NCBI RefSeq assembly: GCF_017353515.1
Contig: NZ_JAFMPY010000001.1
Location: 417,885 to 481,884 of the forward strand
Origin: Jiella sonneratiae
Lineage (GTDB): Bacteria > Pseudomonadota > Alphaproteobacteria > Rhizobiales > Rhizobiaceae
DNA: 64,000 nucleotides
Reading direction: 5' to 3'
Below are positions 38,099 to 48,869 of this stretch, piece by piece (position 1 is the stretch's first letter; every line of letters starts with the position of its first letter). The notes below the pieces were generated by a model, which was not told the origin of the DNA, made no database searches, and saw nothing but the letters and a program-made list of their open reading frames with translations. The translations under genes and the position numbers were made by a program.

Positions 38099-38662
38099 TC
38101 AGTCGGCGCGGCGCAGATAGGTGATTTCGTTGGTGTCGACGAGGATCTTCTCGCCCGCCTCGATGAAGGGCGGCACCATGACGCGCACGCCGTTCTCCAT
38201 CACCGCCGGCTTGTAGGACGAGGCGGCGGTCTGGCCCTTCACCACCGGGTCGGCCTCGACGATCTGCAGCACCACCTGGTCGGGCAGCTGGATGCCGATC
38301 GGCCGCTCCTCGTAGCTCTCGACGGTGACCGTCATGCCGTCCTGCAGGAAGGCGGCGCGTTCGCCGACGAAATCCTTCTGGAGCTCGAGCTGCTCGAAGG
38401 TCTCCGAATCCATGAACACCAGCATCTCGCCCTCGGCATAGAGGAACTGGTAGTCCTTCTGTTCGAGGCGCACGCGCTCGACCGTCTCGGCGGCGCGGAA
38501 GCGCTCGTTCAGCTTGGTGCCGTCGATCAGGTTCTTCAGTTCCACCTGGGCGAAGGCGCCGCCCTTGCCGGGCTTGACGTGGGCGGTCTTGACCGCGACC
38601 CAGAGGCCGCCATTGTGCTCGATCACGTTGCCGGGGCGGATTTCGTTGCCGTTGATCTTCAT
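38099..38662 (-). CDS. efp: Elongation factor P
   Basis: 187 aa, normal length. Three beta-barrel domains with the KOW-like N domain ([29 protein letters not shown]). The modifiable Lys33 is kept in PGKGG. The C-terminal signature [27 protein letters not shown] is intact. EF-P rescues ribosomes stalled at polyproline. Proline-rich proteins such as the one at 21515-23926 would depend on it. Confidence 0.97.
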   Translation of the reverse strand: MKINGNEIRPGNVIEHNGGLWVAVKTAHVKPGKGGAFAQVELKNLIDGTKLNERFRAAETVERVRLEQKDYQFLYAEGEMLVFMDSETFEQLELQKDFVGERAAFLQDGMTVTVESYEERPIGIQLPDQVVLQIVEADPVVKGQTAASSYKPAVMENGVRVMVPPFIEAGEKILVDTNEITYLRRAD

Positions 38663-39000
38663 CTGATCTCTCGGAATCTTTCAGGATCTGTGCGGCCGCG
38701 CGAAACTCGCAGGCCGAAACGCGTTTCGCTGGCTTGCGGACGCGGCGCAGAAGAGCGCTCGTCGACGCATGGCCGAGCGCAAACGGCGTCGGGCCTGCCG
38801 GCGGGTGCGCGCTCAAGACCATAAATCGCCGCCCCGTTCAAGCCGTGGCGGCGGTTTCAGCAAGGCTATCGGCTTTCTCCTCTCAGAGCCAGCCGACATC
38901 CGGATCCATGCAACACCCAAACGCCACTTCAAGTTCTCAAATGCGATTCCCCTGCGGGTTTCAGGGTCTTGGTCGTTCACGCGGCGCCCTGACCACCTAA
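38663..39000. other. efp upstream region, 338 bp
   Basis: No credible gene. A GC-rich inverted repeat (CGCCGCC at 38827-38833 with GGCGGCG at 38847-38853, flanked by AAA and TTT) could be a weak terminator. The region ends at the broken 5' side of the transposase remnant. Confidence 0.45.
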
Positions 39001-39375
39001 CTGCATGTTGCGACCGACGCGCTCGGGCAGGCCGTGCGGTTGATCGCCGGGCCGGATCAGAAAAACGACATGGCCCGGGCCAAAGAGCTGATCGAGGGAA
39101 TCGCAGCCGACAAGACCGTCGCCGACAAGGGCTACGACGCTGACAGCCTGGCCGAAGCCATCGTGGACAAGGGAGGTGAGGCCGTCATCCCGCCGCGCCG
39201 TTGCCGCAAGACGCCGCGCGACGACGACAAAGACCTCTATAAGGAGCGAAAAATCGTCGAGCGCTTCTTCAACAAGCTGAAGCAGTTCCGTCCTGTCGCA
39301 ACACGATACGACAAATTGCTCGCCAACTACCTCGGCTTCGTCAAACTCGCCGCCGTCGCCATCTGGATCAGATAG
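39001..39375 (+). pseudogene. IS5-family transposase, 5'-truncated remnant
   Basis: Only the C-terminal part remains: HVATDALGQAVRL, ADKGYDADSLAEAI with the second Asp, KERKIVERFFNKLKQFRPVATRYDK with the catalytic Glu, then LGFVKLAAVAIWIR. An in-frame TAA at 38998-39000 directly precedes it, and the N-terminal half with the first catalytic Asp is absent. It is about 125 codons of what is usually a 250-residue protein. No terminal inverted repeats are evident. It is a dead insertion between efp and the agmatinase gene. Confidence 0.88.
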
Positions 39376-39434
39376 TCAAATCGTCACCGCAGCCTAGCTG
39401 CGACGACGCGGAAGAGACGGAAGAGGGCTGAGCC

Positions 39435-40397
39435 ATGTCCGGCAAATCGATCGACCATGCTTTCACGGCCGAGGCCAGCCACGGCGCCGCCTCCGACCCG
39501 ACCTATGCCGGCGCCCTCTCCTTCATGCGGCGGCGGCTGACCAAAAAGGTTTCCGGTTCGGACGTGACGGTCTGGGGCATACCCTTCGACAGCGCGGTGT
39601 CGAACCGGCCGGGCGCGCGGTTCGGCCCGCAGGCGCTGCGGCGGGCCTCGGCGATCTTCGACAACGATCCGCAATATCCCTTCGGCCGCGACCTGTTCGA
39701 GACCCTCGCGGTGGTCGACTACGGCGACTGCCTGCTCGACTACCGGCTGCCCGAGACGGCGCATGCCGCGATCCGGGCGCAGGCCGCCGCCATCCTCGCG
39801 GAGACTGGCTTCCTCCTCAGCCTCGGCGGCGACCATTCGATCACCTATCCCCTGCTTCAGGCCCATGCCGAACGGCACGGCCGGCTCTCGCTCGTCCAGT
39901 TCGACGCCCATCAGGACACCTGGCCGGTGGCGACGGCCGCGGACGGTTGCGCACGGGTCGATCACGGCTCCTTCGTCCTTCAGGCGGCGGCAGACGGGCT
40001 GATCGATTCTGCCACTTCGATCCAGATCGGCATCCGCACCCACGCGCCTCGGACCTGCGGCATCGAGATCGTCACGGGCGCCGAGATCGAGGAGACGACG
40101 AGCGCCGAGATCGCGGCGCGCATCTACGAACGCACCGGCGGCGGCAACGTCTATCTCACCTTCGACATCGACTGCCTCGACCCGGCCTTCGCGCCGGGCA
40201 CGGGGACGCCGGTCGCCGGCGGACCGTCGAGCGCGAAAATGCTCGCCGTCCTGCGGCACCTGAAGAATCTCGAACTCGTCGGGGCCGACGTCGTCGAGGT
40301 GGCGCCCGCCTACGACCATGCCGACGTGACCGCCATCGCCGGCTCGGCGGTCGCGATGTATCTCCTCGGCAATCTCTCAGACCGCAAGGCCGGCTGA
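39435..40397 (+). CDS. speB: Agmatinase (ureohydrolase family)
   Basis: 320 aa. Arginase/agmatinase motifs with the di-manganese ligands: GGDHSITYP, FDAHQDTW, and FDIDCLDPAFAPGTGTP. The N-terminal signature WGIPFDSAVSNRPGARFGPQALRRAS matches agmatinases. It would hydrolyse agmatine to putrescine and urea; guanidino-acid hydrolases of the same family cannot be excluded. GAAGAGGG precedes the ATG. It stands alone after an IS remnant. Confidence 0.88.
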   Translation: MSGKSIDHAFTAEASHGAASDPTYAGALSFMRRRLTKKVSGSDVTVWGIPFDSAVSNRPGARFGPQALRRASAIFDNDPQYPFGRDLFETLAVVDYGDCLLDYRLPETAHAAIRAQAAAILAETGFLLSLGGDHSITYPLLQAHAERHGRLSLVQFDAHQDTWPVATAADGCARVDHGSFVLQAAADGLIDSATSIQIGIRTHAPRTCGIEIVTGAEIEETTSAEIAARIYERTGGGNVYLTFDIDCLDPAFAPGTGTPVAGGPSSAKMLAVLRHLKNLELVGADVVEVAPAYDHADVTAIAGSAVAMYLLGNLSDRKAG

Positions 40398-40582
40398 CCC
40401 GCCGGCGCGCAGGAGGGCCGGCGGGCGGCATGACATTGCCGAAGGGGCGCGTGTCACCCGGCGCGCGCGATCACCACGTTAAGCCGGCGATACCAAACTT
40501 GAATGGCGCACCGGCACAATTTCGCTCACCTGACGGCTTAGCCGTCCGTCAGCGATTCGCGCGATTCCAGAGGCGTTCCAGC

Positions 40583-41722
40583 ATGCAGCCGATCCCCTTC
40601 ATCGATCTCCAGACCCAGCGCGACCGGATCCGCGACAAGGTGGACCGCCGCATCGCCGCCGTGCTCGACCACGGCGCCTTCATCATGGGACCGGAGATCC
40701 GCGAGCTGGAAGCCGAACTCTCGCGCTTCTGCGGCATGGAACACACGCTGTCCTGCGCCTCGGGCACCGACGCCCTGGCGCTGCCGCTGATGGCCTGGGA
40801 CATCCGGCCGGGCGACGCGGTGTTCTGCCCGAGCTTCACCTTCGCCGCGACCGCCGAGGTCGTCGCCTGGCTCGGCGCGGTGCCGGTGTTCGTCGACGTC
40901 GACGCGTCGACCTTCAACATGGATCCCGCCAGCCTCGAACGGGCGATCGCCGCGGTGAAGGCCGAGGGCCGGCTGACGCCGCGGGTGATCATCGCCGTCG
41001 ATCTCTTCGGCCAGCCCGCCGACTATCCGGCGATCCGCAGTCTCGCCGACGCCGTCGGCCTGAAGCTCATCGCCGACGCCGCGCAGGGCTATGGCGGCAC
41101 CATCGACGGCCGGCAGGCCAGCCACTGGGCCGACGTCGTCTCGACCAGCTTCTTTCCGGCCAAGCCGCTCGGCTGCTACGGCGACGGCGGCGCGGTGCAG
41201 ACCAACGACAAAGAGCTTGCCGAGGTGATGACCTCGCTGCGCGTCCACGGCCAGAACCTCGAAGACAAATACGACAACGTCCGCGTCGGCATGAACGGCC
41301 GAATGGACACGATCCAGGCGGCGATCCTCCTGGAGAAGCTGGCGATCTTTCCCGGCGAGATCGCCGCCCGCAGCCGCATCGCCGCCCGCTACGGCGAAAG
41401 CCTGTCGGGCCTCGTCGCGCCGCAGGCGCTGCTGCGCGACGCGGTCTCGACCTGGGCGCAGTATACCGTCCGCCTGCCGGAGGGCACCGACCGGGCGGGC
41501 GTCCAGACAAGCCTGCGCGAGGCCGGGGTGCCCACGGCGATCTACTATCCGAAGCCGCTGCACCGGCAGACCGCCTATCGGCACTTCCCGGTCGAGGGCG
41601 GCGAGCTGAAAGTCTCCGACGCGCTGTCGCGCGACGTCCTCAGCCTGCCGATGCATGCCTATCTCGACGAGGCGACGCAGGACCGCATCGTCGAGGCTCT
41701 CGCCGCCGCCCTCGGGCGCTGA
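40583..41722 (+). CDS. DegT/DnrJ/EryC1 sugar aminotransferase, WbpE-like
   Basis: 379 aa from the ATG at 40583 (MQPIPFIDLQTQRDRIRDK). PLP-dependent fold with the Schiff-base Lys (about 194) in TSFFPAKPLGCYGDGGA, plus DAAQGYGGTIDG and VRVGMNGRMDTIQAAIL. The whole sequence pattern resembles WbpE, which aminates a UDP-3-keto-GlcNAc uronate during ManNAc3NAcA synthesis. The frame is open upstream to 39947, overlapping speB, but that part is noise. A WbpA-like dehydrogenase gene lies 12 kb away at 53749-55113. It converges on dnaE2. Confidence 0.87.
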   Translation: MQPIPFIDLQTQRDRIRDKVDRRIAAVLDHGAFIMGPEIRELEAELSRFCGMEHTLSCASGTDALALPLMAWDIRPGDAVFCPSFTFAATAEVVAWLGAVPVFVDVDASTFNMDPASLERAIAAVKAEGRLTPRVIIAVDLFGQPADYPAIRSLADAVGLKLIADAAQGYGGTIDGRQASHWADVVSTSFFPAKPLGCYGDGGAVQTNDKELAEVMTSLRVHGQNLEDKYDNVRVGMNGRMDTIQAAILLEKLAIFPGEIAARSRIAARYGESLSGLVAPQALLRDAVSTWAQYTVRLPEGTDRAGVQTSLREAGVPTAIYYPKPLHRQTAYRHFPVEGGELKVSDALSRDVLSLPMHAYLDEATQDRIVEALAAALGR

Positions 41723-41740
41723 GCGTAGCCGCCGGCATCG

Positions 41741-44700
41741 CTACCGGAAGTTCCGGGCCTTCACCCTGATCGTGTCGAGGTGAAGGTCGGGAATGTACAT
41801 GTCCCTCGCCCGCATGCCGCGCGGCGGCAGGTCGCGGGGATCTTGTGTCGGCGGGCCGTGATGGAACTCGTCGCCCCGCCCGTGCGGCAGCGGAAACGGC
41901 GCCTCGCGCTCGCCGATCCCGGCGAGCCAGAGGGAGAGATCCGTCAGCCTGTAGACGACGAGATGCACCACCTCGCCCTCGCGCTGGATGCGGCCGTGGG
42001 CCAGGAGCATCGACGCCGTCAGCACGGTGCTGCGGAACTTTTCGAAGATCTTCGGCCAGACGACGAGATTGGCGATGCCGCTCTCGTCCTCCATGGTGAT
42101 GAACATGACGCCCTTGGCGCTGCCGGGCCGCTGGCGCACCAGGACGAGCCCGGCCGCCTCCAGCCAGCGCCCGTCGCGCGCGGCCATCGCCTCGGCGCAG
42201 GGAACCGCACGGCGCCGCGACAGGTCGGGCCTCACGAACGACACCGGATGGGCGCGCAGCGACAGGCCGACATGGCGGTAGTCGCCGACCACCTCGCCGC
42301 CTGCCGCCATCTGGCGGAGCGTCACCTGCGGCTCGATCAGTTCCGGCATATGGACGCGGCCGCCCGCCCCGCTTCCGGCTCCCGTTTCTCCGGCGCCCGC
42401 TGCTTCGGCCTCCCGGCTTCCCGCCGCGGCGGCGGCAAAGAGCGGCAGCGGCTCGTCCCGCAGCCCCCTGATCGCCCACAGCGCCTCGCGCCGGCCGAGC
42501 CCCACGGCCGGGCGGAAGGCATCGGCCTCGGCGAGGCGGGTGAGCGCTGCGACCGGCACGCCCGCCCTTTGCCAGAGATCCTCGACACAGGAGAATGCCG
42601 CCTCCCCCCTTGCCGCGACGATCGCCGCCGCGTCCTTGTTGGCGAGGCCTTTGACCATGCGCAGGCCGAGCCGGACGGCGAGATGGCCGTTCGACGGCTT
42701 CGACGTCTCCGCAGGTTCCAGCGTCGAATCCCAGCGCGAATGGTTGACCGAGACGGACCGGATCTCGACGCCATGTTCCCGCGCGTCGCGGACGATCTGG
42801 GCGGGGGCGTAGAAACCCATCGGCTGGGCGTTGAGCAGCGCCGCGCAGAAGACGTCCGGATGCCAGCATTTCAGCCAGGCCGAGGCATAGGCGACGAGAG
42901 CGAAGGAGGCGGCATGGCTCTCCGGAAACCCATAGGAGCCGAAGCCCTCGAGCTGGCGGAAGGTGCGCTCGGCGAAGTCCTTCTGGTAGCCGTTTTGGGT
43001 CATTCCGGCGACCAGCTTGTCGCGGAAGGCCGAGACGCCGCCGCTGAACTTGAAGGTCGCCATGGACTTTCTGAGCTGGTCGGCCTCGCCGGGGGTGAAG
43101 CCGGCGCATTCGATGGCGACGCGCATCGCCTGTTCCTGGAACAGCGGAACGCCCAGGGTCTTGCCGAGCACCTTTTCGAGCTCGGGTTTCGGATAGTCGA
43201 CCTTCTCCTTGCCCTCGCGGCGCCGCAGATAGGGATGCACCATGTCGCCCTGGATCGGGCCGGGCCTGACGATCGCCACCTGGATGACGAGGTCGTAATA
43301 GGTGGTCGGCTTGAGGCGCGGCAGCATCGACATCTGGGCTCTGGATTCGATCTGGAAGGTGCCGAGCGTGTCGGCCCTGCGGATCATCGCATAGGTCGCG
43401 GGATCCTCGGCCGGGATGGTCGCAAGATCGAGGTCGAGGCGCTTGTGCGCCTTCAGAAGATCGAGGCCGCGCTTCATGCAGGAGAGCATCCCCAGCGCCA
43501 GAACGTCGACCTTCATGAACTTCAGGACGTCGATGTCGTCCTTGTCCCATTCGATCACCTGTCGCCCGTCCATCGCCGCCGGCTCGATCGGCACGAGGTC
43601 GTCGAGCCGGTCGTTGGTCAGGACGAAGCCGCCCGGATGCTGGGAGAGATGGCGCGGAAAGCCGCGTAATTCTGCGGCGAGGTCGAGCGCCAGCTTCAGC
43701 CGCCGGTCGGCGAGGTTGAGGTTCAGTTCCTTCAGCTGGCCGGGGTCGACCGGCCCCTCCGACCAGCCCCAGACCTGGCCGGAGATCTGCGAAATCAGGT
43801 CTTCCGGCAGGCCCAGCGCCTTGCCGACGTCGCGCAGCGCCCCCTTGGTGCGGTAGCGGATGACGGTGGAACACAAGGCCGCCCGGTCGCGGCCATAGGT
43901 GTCGAAGATCCACTGGATGACGATCTCGCGCCGCTCGTGCTCGAAATCGACGTCGATGTCCGGCGGCTCGCGGCGCTCCTCCGAGACGAAGCGCTCGAAG
44001 AGAAGGTCGCAGCGCGACGGATCGATGGCGGTGATGCCGAGGACGAAGCAGACGGCGGAGTTGGCGGCCGAGCCGCGGCCCTGGCAGAGGATGTCCTTGG
44101 ACCTGGCGAAGCGGACGATGGAATTCACCGTCAGGAAATAGGGGGCATAGTTCAGCTTCGCGATCAGGGTGAGTTCGTGTTTCAGGCTCGCCGCGACGCG
44201 CTCCGGCACGCCTTGCGGAAACCGCCTTTCCGCCCCCTCCCAGGTGAGCTTTTCCAGGGTCTGCTGCGGCGTCAGCGCCGGATCGTCGCGCTCTTCGGGA
44301 TACTGATAGGCGATTTCCTGCATCGAGAAGCGGCAGCGCCCGGCGATCTCGAGGGTCCGGGCGAGCGCCTCGGGATGCTGCGAAAACAGCCGGTGCATCT
44401 CCTCGGGCGGCTTCAGGTGCCGGTCGGCATGGCGCTCGCGGCGAAAGCCCAGTTCGTCGATGGTGACGTTGTGGCGAATGGCGGTGACGACGTCCTGCAG
44501 CACGCGCCGGCCGGGCTCGTGGAAGAGGACGTCGTTGGTGACCACCGGGGCGATGCCGGCCCTTGCGGCGAGATCCGCCAGTTCGTGGAGGCGCAGCCGG
44601 TCCCCCGGCCGGCGCGAGAGGGTGAGCGCCAGATAGGCCCGGTCGCCGAAGGCGCCCGCCAGCCGCTCTGCCTGGCGCCGGCAGTCCGCGTCGGCGGCGC

Positions 44701-45115
44701 CCGGAAGCAGCACGGCGACCAACCCTTCTTGACGGCTTTCGAGATCGGCCCATTCGAGATGGCACTTGCCCTTGCCGGCCCGGCTCTTGCCGAGCGACAG
44801 CAGGCGGCAGAGCCGCGAATAGGCGGAAAGCTCCGTCGGATAGACAAGGACTGAGAGGCTGTCCACAAGGTCGAGCCGGCAGCCGACCAGAAGCCGCACG
44901 CCGGTCGCCTTCGCCGCCTCGTGGGCGCGCACCATGCCGGCGAGGGAATTGCGGTCGGCGATGCCGAGCGCCGCGATGCCCATCGCCGCCGCGGTGGCAA
45001 ACAGCTCCTCCGGCGACGACGCCCCGCGCAGGAAGCTGAAATGGCTGGTCACCTGCAGCTCGGCATAGGCCGGGCCGGCGCCAGCCGGGCGGAGCATGCG
45101 CGCCGGCCCGCTCAC
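41741..45115 (-). CDS. dnaE2: Error-prone DNA polymerase III alpha subunit
   Basis: About 1124 aa. The PHP domain opens with [21 protein letters not shown] and [17 protein letters not shown]. The polymerase active site has [14 protein letters not shown] and [13 protein letters not shown] with the catalytic Asp pair. The OB domain is near the C terminus ([24 protein letters not shown]). I take GTG at 45115, which overlaps the imuB stop as GTGA; an ATG at 45097 is a close alternative. It is the third gene of the imuA-imuB-dnaE2 SOS mutasome operon for translesion synthesis and induced mutagenesis. Confidence 0.95.
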   Translation of the reverse strand: MSGPARMLRPAGAGPAYAELQVTSHFSFLRGASSPEELFATAAAMGIAALGIADRNSLAGMVRAHEAAKATGVRLLVGCRLDLVDSLSVLVYPTELSAYSRLCRLLSLGKSRAGKGKCHLEWADLESRQEGLVAVLLPGAADADCRRQAERLAGAFGDRAYLALTLSRRPGDRLRLHELADLAARAGIAPVVTNDVLFHEPGRRVLQDVVTAIRHNVTIDELGFRRERHADRHLKPPEEMHRLFSQHPEALARTLEIAGRCRFSMQEIAYQYPEERDDPALTPQQTLEKLTWEGAERRFPQGVPERVAASLKHELTLIAKLNYAPYFLTVNSIVRFARSKDILCQGRGSAANSAVCFVLGITAIDPSRCDLLFERFVSEERREPPDIDVDFEHERREIVIQWIFDTYGRDRAALCSTVIRYRTKGALRDVGKALGLPEDLISQISGQVWGWSEGPVDPGQLKELNLNLADRRLKLALDLAAELRGFPRHLSQHPGGFVLTNDRLDDLVPIEPAAMDGRQVIEWDKDDIDVLKFMKVDVLALGMLSCMKRGLDLLKAHKRLDLDLATIPAEDPATYAMIRRADTLGTFQIESRAQMSMLPRLKPTTYYDLVIQVAIVRPGPIQGDMVHPYLRRREGKEKVDYPKPELEKVLGKTLGVPLFQEQAMRVAIECAGFTPGEADQLRKSMATFKFSGGVSAFRDKLVAGMTQNGYQKDFAERTFRQLEGFGSYGFPESHAASFALVAYASAWLKCWHPDVFCAALLNAQPMGFYAPAQIVRDAREHGVEIRSVSVNHSRWDSTLEPAETSKPSNGHLAVRLGLRMVKGLANKDAAAIVAARGEAAFSCVEDLWQRAGVPVAALTRLAEADAFRPAVGLGRREALWAIRGLRDEPLPLFAAAAAGSREAEAAGAGETGAGSGAGGRVHMPELIEPQVTLRQMAAGGEVVGDYRHVGLSLRAHPVSFVRPDLSRRRAVPCAEAMAARDGRWLEAAGLVLVRQRPGSAKGVMFITMEDESGIANLVVWPKIFEKFRSTVLTASMLLAHGRIQREGEVVHLVVYRLTDLSLWLAGIGEREAPFPLPHGRGDEFHHGPPTQDPRDLPPRGMRARDMYIPDLHLDTIRVKARNFR

Positions 45116-46665
45116 GCGAACAGACCGTGCAGGAACCAGTGCTGCGAGCCGGTGGAAAGATCCTCGCCGTCGCCGGCGCGGAAGATCCAGAAGCGCTCGC
45201 CGTCCTCGGCTTCGACCTGGAAATAGTCGCGCACGGCGGCAAGCTCCGCATCGCGCTTCCACCATTCGCCGAAGATCCGCTCCGGACCGTCTGCCGCCCG
45301 CACCCGGCGCCGCACGCCCCGCCAGGTGAAGGAGGCCGGCGGATGGTCCGGGAGCAGCGCCAGCGTCTCGATCGGCTCGGGACGGCGGAGCAGCCGGACA
45401 GGCCGCGGCCAGTCGCGCCGCCAGTTCGTGCCGGTCTCCGGAGCGAGCGGCGGAATGCGCTTCACCGAGCGTTCCGGCACGTCGCTCTCGACCGGGGCGA
45501 GGCGATAGAGCCGGCCCTCGCCCACCCGGTTGGCGATGACGTCGACGAGGCTGGCGACGTCGGGAAGGATCTCCTCGGTCAGCGAAGCGAGCTTCTGGCC
45601 GGGCTCGAGCGGCTCGGCGAGCGTCGCGACGAGGGTCATCTTCTCGATGCCGAAGCCCGGGGCGATCGTCTCGATCCTGTCGCAGAGGAGCCGGGTCAGC
45701 CGGGCGACGTCGCGCACCGGACGGGCGGTCGAGACGCGCACCGCCTCGACCCGGTCGTCCACCCGGCGGCAGATGAGATCGAGCCGGCGCACGCCGAGGC
45801 CGCCTTCCTCGAGTTCGGCGCAGAGACAGACGACCAGCTTGCCGATGTAGCGGGCGATCGTCTCGGCCGCGCCGATCGGCTCGCCGAAATTGCGCTCCGC
45901 GACGAGCGTCTCCTGCGGACGCAGGGGCTCGATCGGCTCCGAGCGCCGGCCGGCCGCCTGGTCGAGGCGTCGGGTGAGCCCGGCGCCGAAACGCAGCGCC
46001 AGCGGCGCCCGCGGCGCGGCGAGAAGCTCACCGACGGTTAAAAAGCCGAGATCGCGCAGGCCCTCCACGGTGTCGGCGGGAAGGCGCAGCGCCTCGACGG
46101 GCAGCGCGTCGAGGATCGCGGGCCCGTGCCGCGGCGGCGCGACGAAAACGGGGTCGGCGCCGTGGCGGGCCAGCGCATGGGCGGCGCCCCAGCTGTCGGC
46201 GACGGCGGCGCGCGCGGCGATGCCGGCGGTTGAAAGACGCCGGACGAGCGTCTGCAGCATCGCCGCCTCGCCGCCGTGAAGATGGTCCGCGCCGGTGGAA
46301 TCGAGGACGATCCCGTCCGTCCCGTCGACGGCGACGATCGGCGAGAACCGTTCGAGGATCCAGACGGCGAGCCGGACGAGCGCTTCGGCGTCGGCTGCCG
46401 GATCGTGCTCTTCGGCTTCGAGCCTTGCGACCGCAGCCGTCGCACGCGCCGCGGCCATGCCGACGCGCAGGCCTCCGGCCCGCGCCGCGGCGTCCGCCGC
46501 CGTCACCACGCGGCGGTTCTTCTCGCGCCCGAACAGGACGAGCGGCAGGTCGGCGGCCCCGGCATCCATGCCGTCAGGCGCTTGCCCGGCGCTTCGGGCG
46601 TGCCGCAGGCGGCGCAGCCGATCGGTCGGAAAGCTCGGAAAGAACAGCGAGACGACCCGTCTCAT
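45112..46665 (-). CDS. imuB: ImuB, catalytically degenerate Y-family polymerase
   Basis: 517 aa from the ATG at 46665 ([19 protein letters not shown]). It resembles DinB-type polymerases ([15 protein letters not shown], the [15 protein letters not shown] segment, [18 protein letters not shown]) but the normal catalytic acidic residues are not evident, as known for ImuB. ImuB acts as a hub bridging DnaE2, ImuA and the beta clamp. Its 5' end overlaps imuA by about 92 nt in another frame, and its stop overlaps the dnaE2 start, so the three genes are tightly coupled. Confidence 0.93.
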   Translation of the reverse strand: MRRVVSLFFPSFPTDRLRRLRHARSAGQAPDGMDAGAADLPLVLFGREKNRRVVTAADAAARAGGLRVGMAAARATAAVARLEAEEHDPAADAEALVRLAVWILERFSPIVAVDGTDGIVLDSTGADHLHGGEAAMLQTLVRRLSTAGIAARAAVADSWGAAHALARHGADPVFVAPPRHGPAILDALPVEALRLPADTVEGLRDLGFLTVGELLAAPRAPLALRFGAGLTRRLDQAAGRRSEPIEPLRPQETLVAERNFGEPIGAAETIARYIGKLVVCLCAELEEGGLGVRRLDLICRRVDDRVEAVRVSTARPVRDVARLTRLLCDRIETIAPGFGIEKMTLVATLAEPLEPGQKLASLTEEILPDVASLVDVIANRVGEGRLYRLAPVESDVPERSVKRIPPLAPETGTNWRRDWPRPVRLLRRPEPIETLALLPDHPPASFTWRGVRRRVRAADGPERIFGEWWKRDAELAAVRDYFQVEAEDGERFWIFRAGDGEDLSTGSQHWFLHGLFA

Positions 46666-47332
46666 CGCAGGCCTCCAGTTCGAGATCGAAGGTCCCGCCG
46701 CCACGGGAGCGCACCAGTTCCACCCGCCACCGGGCCCGGCCGACGCCGGGAACCGGCAGCGGCGCCGCGGCAAGGGCCGAGATCCGCCACCGCGTGGCGG
46801 CAGCCGTCGGCCGGCCGAATTCGCCGGCATCGTTCGGCCGCGACCAGCGCCGCAGGCAGACGCCGAGGCAGCCGGTCTTCTCCGCCGCAAGATTCAGGCG
46901 CCGCGAGGCGGTCATCGACAAGCGCGCCACCTCGCCGACCACCACCGCCGGCCCGCCATGGGCGAGACCCTCCTCCATCGCGGCGAGGACGGTCTTCTCG
47001 TCGCGGGCCTCGACATAGATCACCCGGTCGGGCGCGAGACCGACCTGGGCGAGCGCCGGGGCGAAGAGATCCGGCCGCGAGAGGCACCACAGCACCTTGC
47101 CTCTGGTGCGCGCGGCGATCCCCGCGGCGAAGAGCGCGGCGGCAGGCCCGTCGCCGCCGCCCCGGCCGCCGCCGGCGATCTCGTGCAGCACGCCGCGCTG
47201 GAGCCCGCCTTCCGGCAGCCGGTCGTCGAGCGCGGCGAGGCCGAAGGCAAGCGCCGATCGGGTGCGCCTGCGGCCGCTCTGGATCGTATCGATCCGGGCG
47301 CGCAATGACTCTATGGCAGCTCTGCACGACAC
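46574..47332 (-). CDS. imuA: ImuA, SOS mutagenesis protein
   Basis: 252 aa. RecA/SulA-like fold: FGLAALDDRLPEGGLQRGVLHEIAGG, VLWCLSRPDLFAPALAQVGL, VIYVEARDEKTVLAAMEEGL, and LAAEKTGCLGVCLRRW. The Walker A is degenerate. It is the first gene of the mutasome operon; its start lies 28 bp downstream of a SOS box at 47361-47375. Its last 30 codons run over the beginning of imuB. Confidence 0.92.
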   Translation of the reverse strand: MSCRAAIESLRARIDTIQSGRRRTRSALAFGLAALDDRLPEGGLQRGVLHEIAGGGRGGGDGPAAALFAAGIAARTRGKVLWCLSRPDLFAPALAQVGLAPDRVIYVEARDEKTVLAAMEEGLAHGGPAVVVGEVARLSMTASRRLNLAAEKTGCLGVCLRRWSRPNDAGEFGRPTAAATRWRISALAAAPLPVPGVGRARWRVELVRSRGGGTFDLELEACDETGRLAVLSELSDRSAAPPAARPKRRASA

Positions 47333-47360
47333 CTTGCCTGGACTCCGGGACGGGCTTCAT

Positions 47361-47375
47361 GTTCCACTTTTGTTC
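47361..47375 (-). promoter_or_regulatory. LexA/SOS box and promoter of imuA-imuB-dnaE2
   Basis: On the minus strand GAACAAAAGTGGAAC is an exact GAAC-N7-GAAC. Upstream on the same strand TTGACT and a TAGAAC separated by 16 nt suggest a promoter whose -10 overlaps the box. The arrangement parallels the uvrA box, where TATAGAAC also overlaps. Confidence 0.87.
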
Positions 47376-47629
47376 TATGAAATTCCCGCCCCGAGTCAAG
47401 CGCGGCGGAGTCGGATTTCCCGCCGCCCCCCGCCGGCGCGCGGCCGCGCCAGCCGCCGGGGCTCGCCGGGCCACGACCGGTTTTCATAAGGCCGGGCGGA
47501 CCCGCCGCGCATATCGAAGCGGGGGCGGCAGACGCGCCGACTGGACGCGGCAGCGAAATGCGTTAAACCCCGCCGCGACACTCGGGCGCAGGATGTTCAC
47601 CAGACGGCGCCGTAGCGATGGAGATGGCC

Positions 47630-48685
47630 ATGGCCGAAAAGATCAGGATCGGCGTCCTCGGCGCCAGCGGCTACACCGGCGCCGACCTCGTGCGCCTCGC
47701 CGCCCGGCACCCGAACATGGAGATCGCGGTGCTGACGGCGAACAGCCATGCCGGCAAGCCGATGCGCGCGGTGTTCCGGCACTTCGCCCATATCGCCCTG
47801 CCGGACCTCGTCACCGTCGAGGAGGCCGACTGGGGCTCGGTGGACGCGGTCTTCTGCGGCCTGCCGCACGGCACGACCCACAAGATCACGCGGGAGATCT
47901 TCGGCGCCTTTCCGGCCGTGAAGATCATCGACATGTCGGCGGATTTCCGGTTGCGCGATCCGGCGGTCTATCAGGACTGGTACGGCGTCGAGCACACGGC
48001 GACGGACATCCAGCCGGAAGCCGTCTACGGCCTCACCGAGGTCTATCGCGATCAGATCCGGGATGCGCGGCTGATCGCCTGCCCTGGCTGTTACCCGACG
48101 GCGGTGCTGCTGTCGCTCGTCCCGCTCGCCAGGGCCCGGCTGATCGACGCCGAGGACATCGTCATCGACGCCAAGTCGGGCGTTTCCGGCGCCGGGCGGG
48201 GCCTGAAGGAGAACACCCTGTTCTGCGAGGCGGGCGAAGGACTGTCGCCCTATTCGGTCGGCAAGCACCGGCACATGGCCGAAATCGAGCAGGAGGTCGG
48301 GCTCGCCGCCGGCATCGCCGATCTTCGCGTCAATTTCACCCCGCATCTCATCCCGATGAGCCGGGGCGAACTCTGCACCAGCTACGTCAGGCTTTCCGGC
48401 GGCGCGAAGCCTGCCGACCTCAGGCAGGCGCTCGTCGAGGCCTATCGCGACGAGCCCTTCGTCACCGTCGCCGACGAGGGAGTCCTGCCGCAGACCCAGA
48501 TGGTGCGCGGCTCGAACTACGTCGTCGTCAACGTCGTGCCGGACCGCATTCCCGGCCGGGCGATCGTCATCTCGACGCTCGACAATCTGGTGAAGGGCTC
48601 CGCCGGTCAGGCGGTGCAGAACTTCAACCTCGCCTTCGGCATCGACGAGACGACCGGGATCGAGCAGCTGCCGCTGTTTCCGTGA
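47630..48685 (+). CDS. argC: N-acetyl-gamma-glutamyl-phosphate reductase
   Basis: 351 aa. NADPH-dependent third step of arginine synthesis. The Rossmann motif is GVLGASGYTGADLVRL, and the catalytic Cys is in ACPGCYPTAVLL. Further marks are DAKSGVSGAGR, the KHRHMAEIEQE His region, and GSAGQAVQNFNLAFG. Three in-frame ATGs occur (47618, 47624, 47630); GGAG at 47620-47623 is best spaced for the third. It is divergent from imuA. Confidence 0.96.
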   Translation: MAEKIRIGVLGASGYTGADLVRLAARHPNMEIAVLTANSHAGKPMRAVFRHFAHIALPDLVTVEEADWGSVDAVFCGLPHGTTHKITREIFGAFPAVKIIDMSADFRLRDPAVYQDWYGVEHTATDIQPEAVYGLTEVYRDQIRDARLIACPGCYPTAVLLSLVPLARARLIDAEDIVIDAKSGVSGAGRGLKENTLFCEAGEGLSPYSVGKHRHMAEIEQEVGLAAGIADLRVNFTPHLIPMSRGELCTSYVRLSGGAKPADLRQALVEAYRDEPFVTVADEGVLPQTQMVRGSNYVVVNVVPDRIPGRAIVISTLDNLVKGSAGQAVQNFNLAFGIDETTGIEQLPLFP

Positions 48686-48842
48686 GGGAGGGCGGGACGT
48701 GGGGGCCCCGGGTACGGACCGCCCCGCCTCGAAAGCGCCGCGACCGCCAAGCCCGGCCTTCATTCACCGAAGATACCCGACGAGCCGGGGTCCCGAATCG
48801 AACGAGCGTCCAAAACGGCCGCGGTCAGCCCCATCATCCTCG

Positions 48843-48869
48843 AGAGCTGAGGGCCCTGCCCTCAGCTCT
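48843..48869. terminator. Hairpin between argC and dienelactone hydrolase gene
   Basis: A perfect 11-bp stem, AGAGCTGAGGG (48843-48853) with CCCTCAGCTCT (48859-48869), and a 5-nt loop. The stop codon of the minus-strand gene lies in the right arm. No T-tract follows, so factor-independent termination is unproven. Confidence 0.5.

Noticed and set aside
33210..38120. A 1636-codon open frame on the + strand
   Set aside because: It is antisense to the PQQ dehydrogenase, OmpA/TolQ pair and inositol-monophosphatase genes, is rich in Arg/Ala/Asp/Leu and shows no domain. It is an artefact of high GC content.
41780..43669. Long + strand frame opposite dnaE2
   Set aside because: No recognisable domain, and dnaE2 motifs occupy the same DNA on the minus strand.
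48766..48820. tRNA-like T-loop sequence (GGTCCCGAATCGAACG)
   Set aside because: No matching acceptor, D or anticodon stems could be folded around it.
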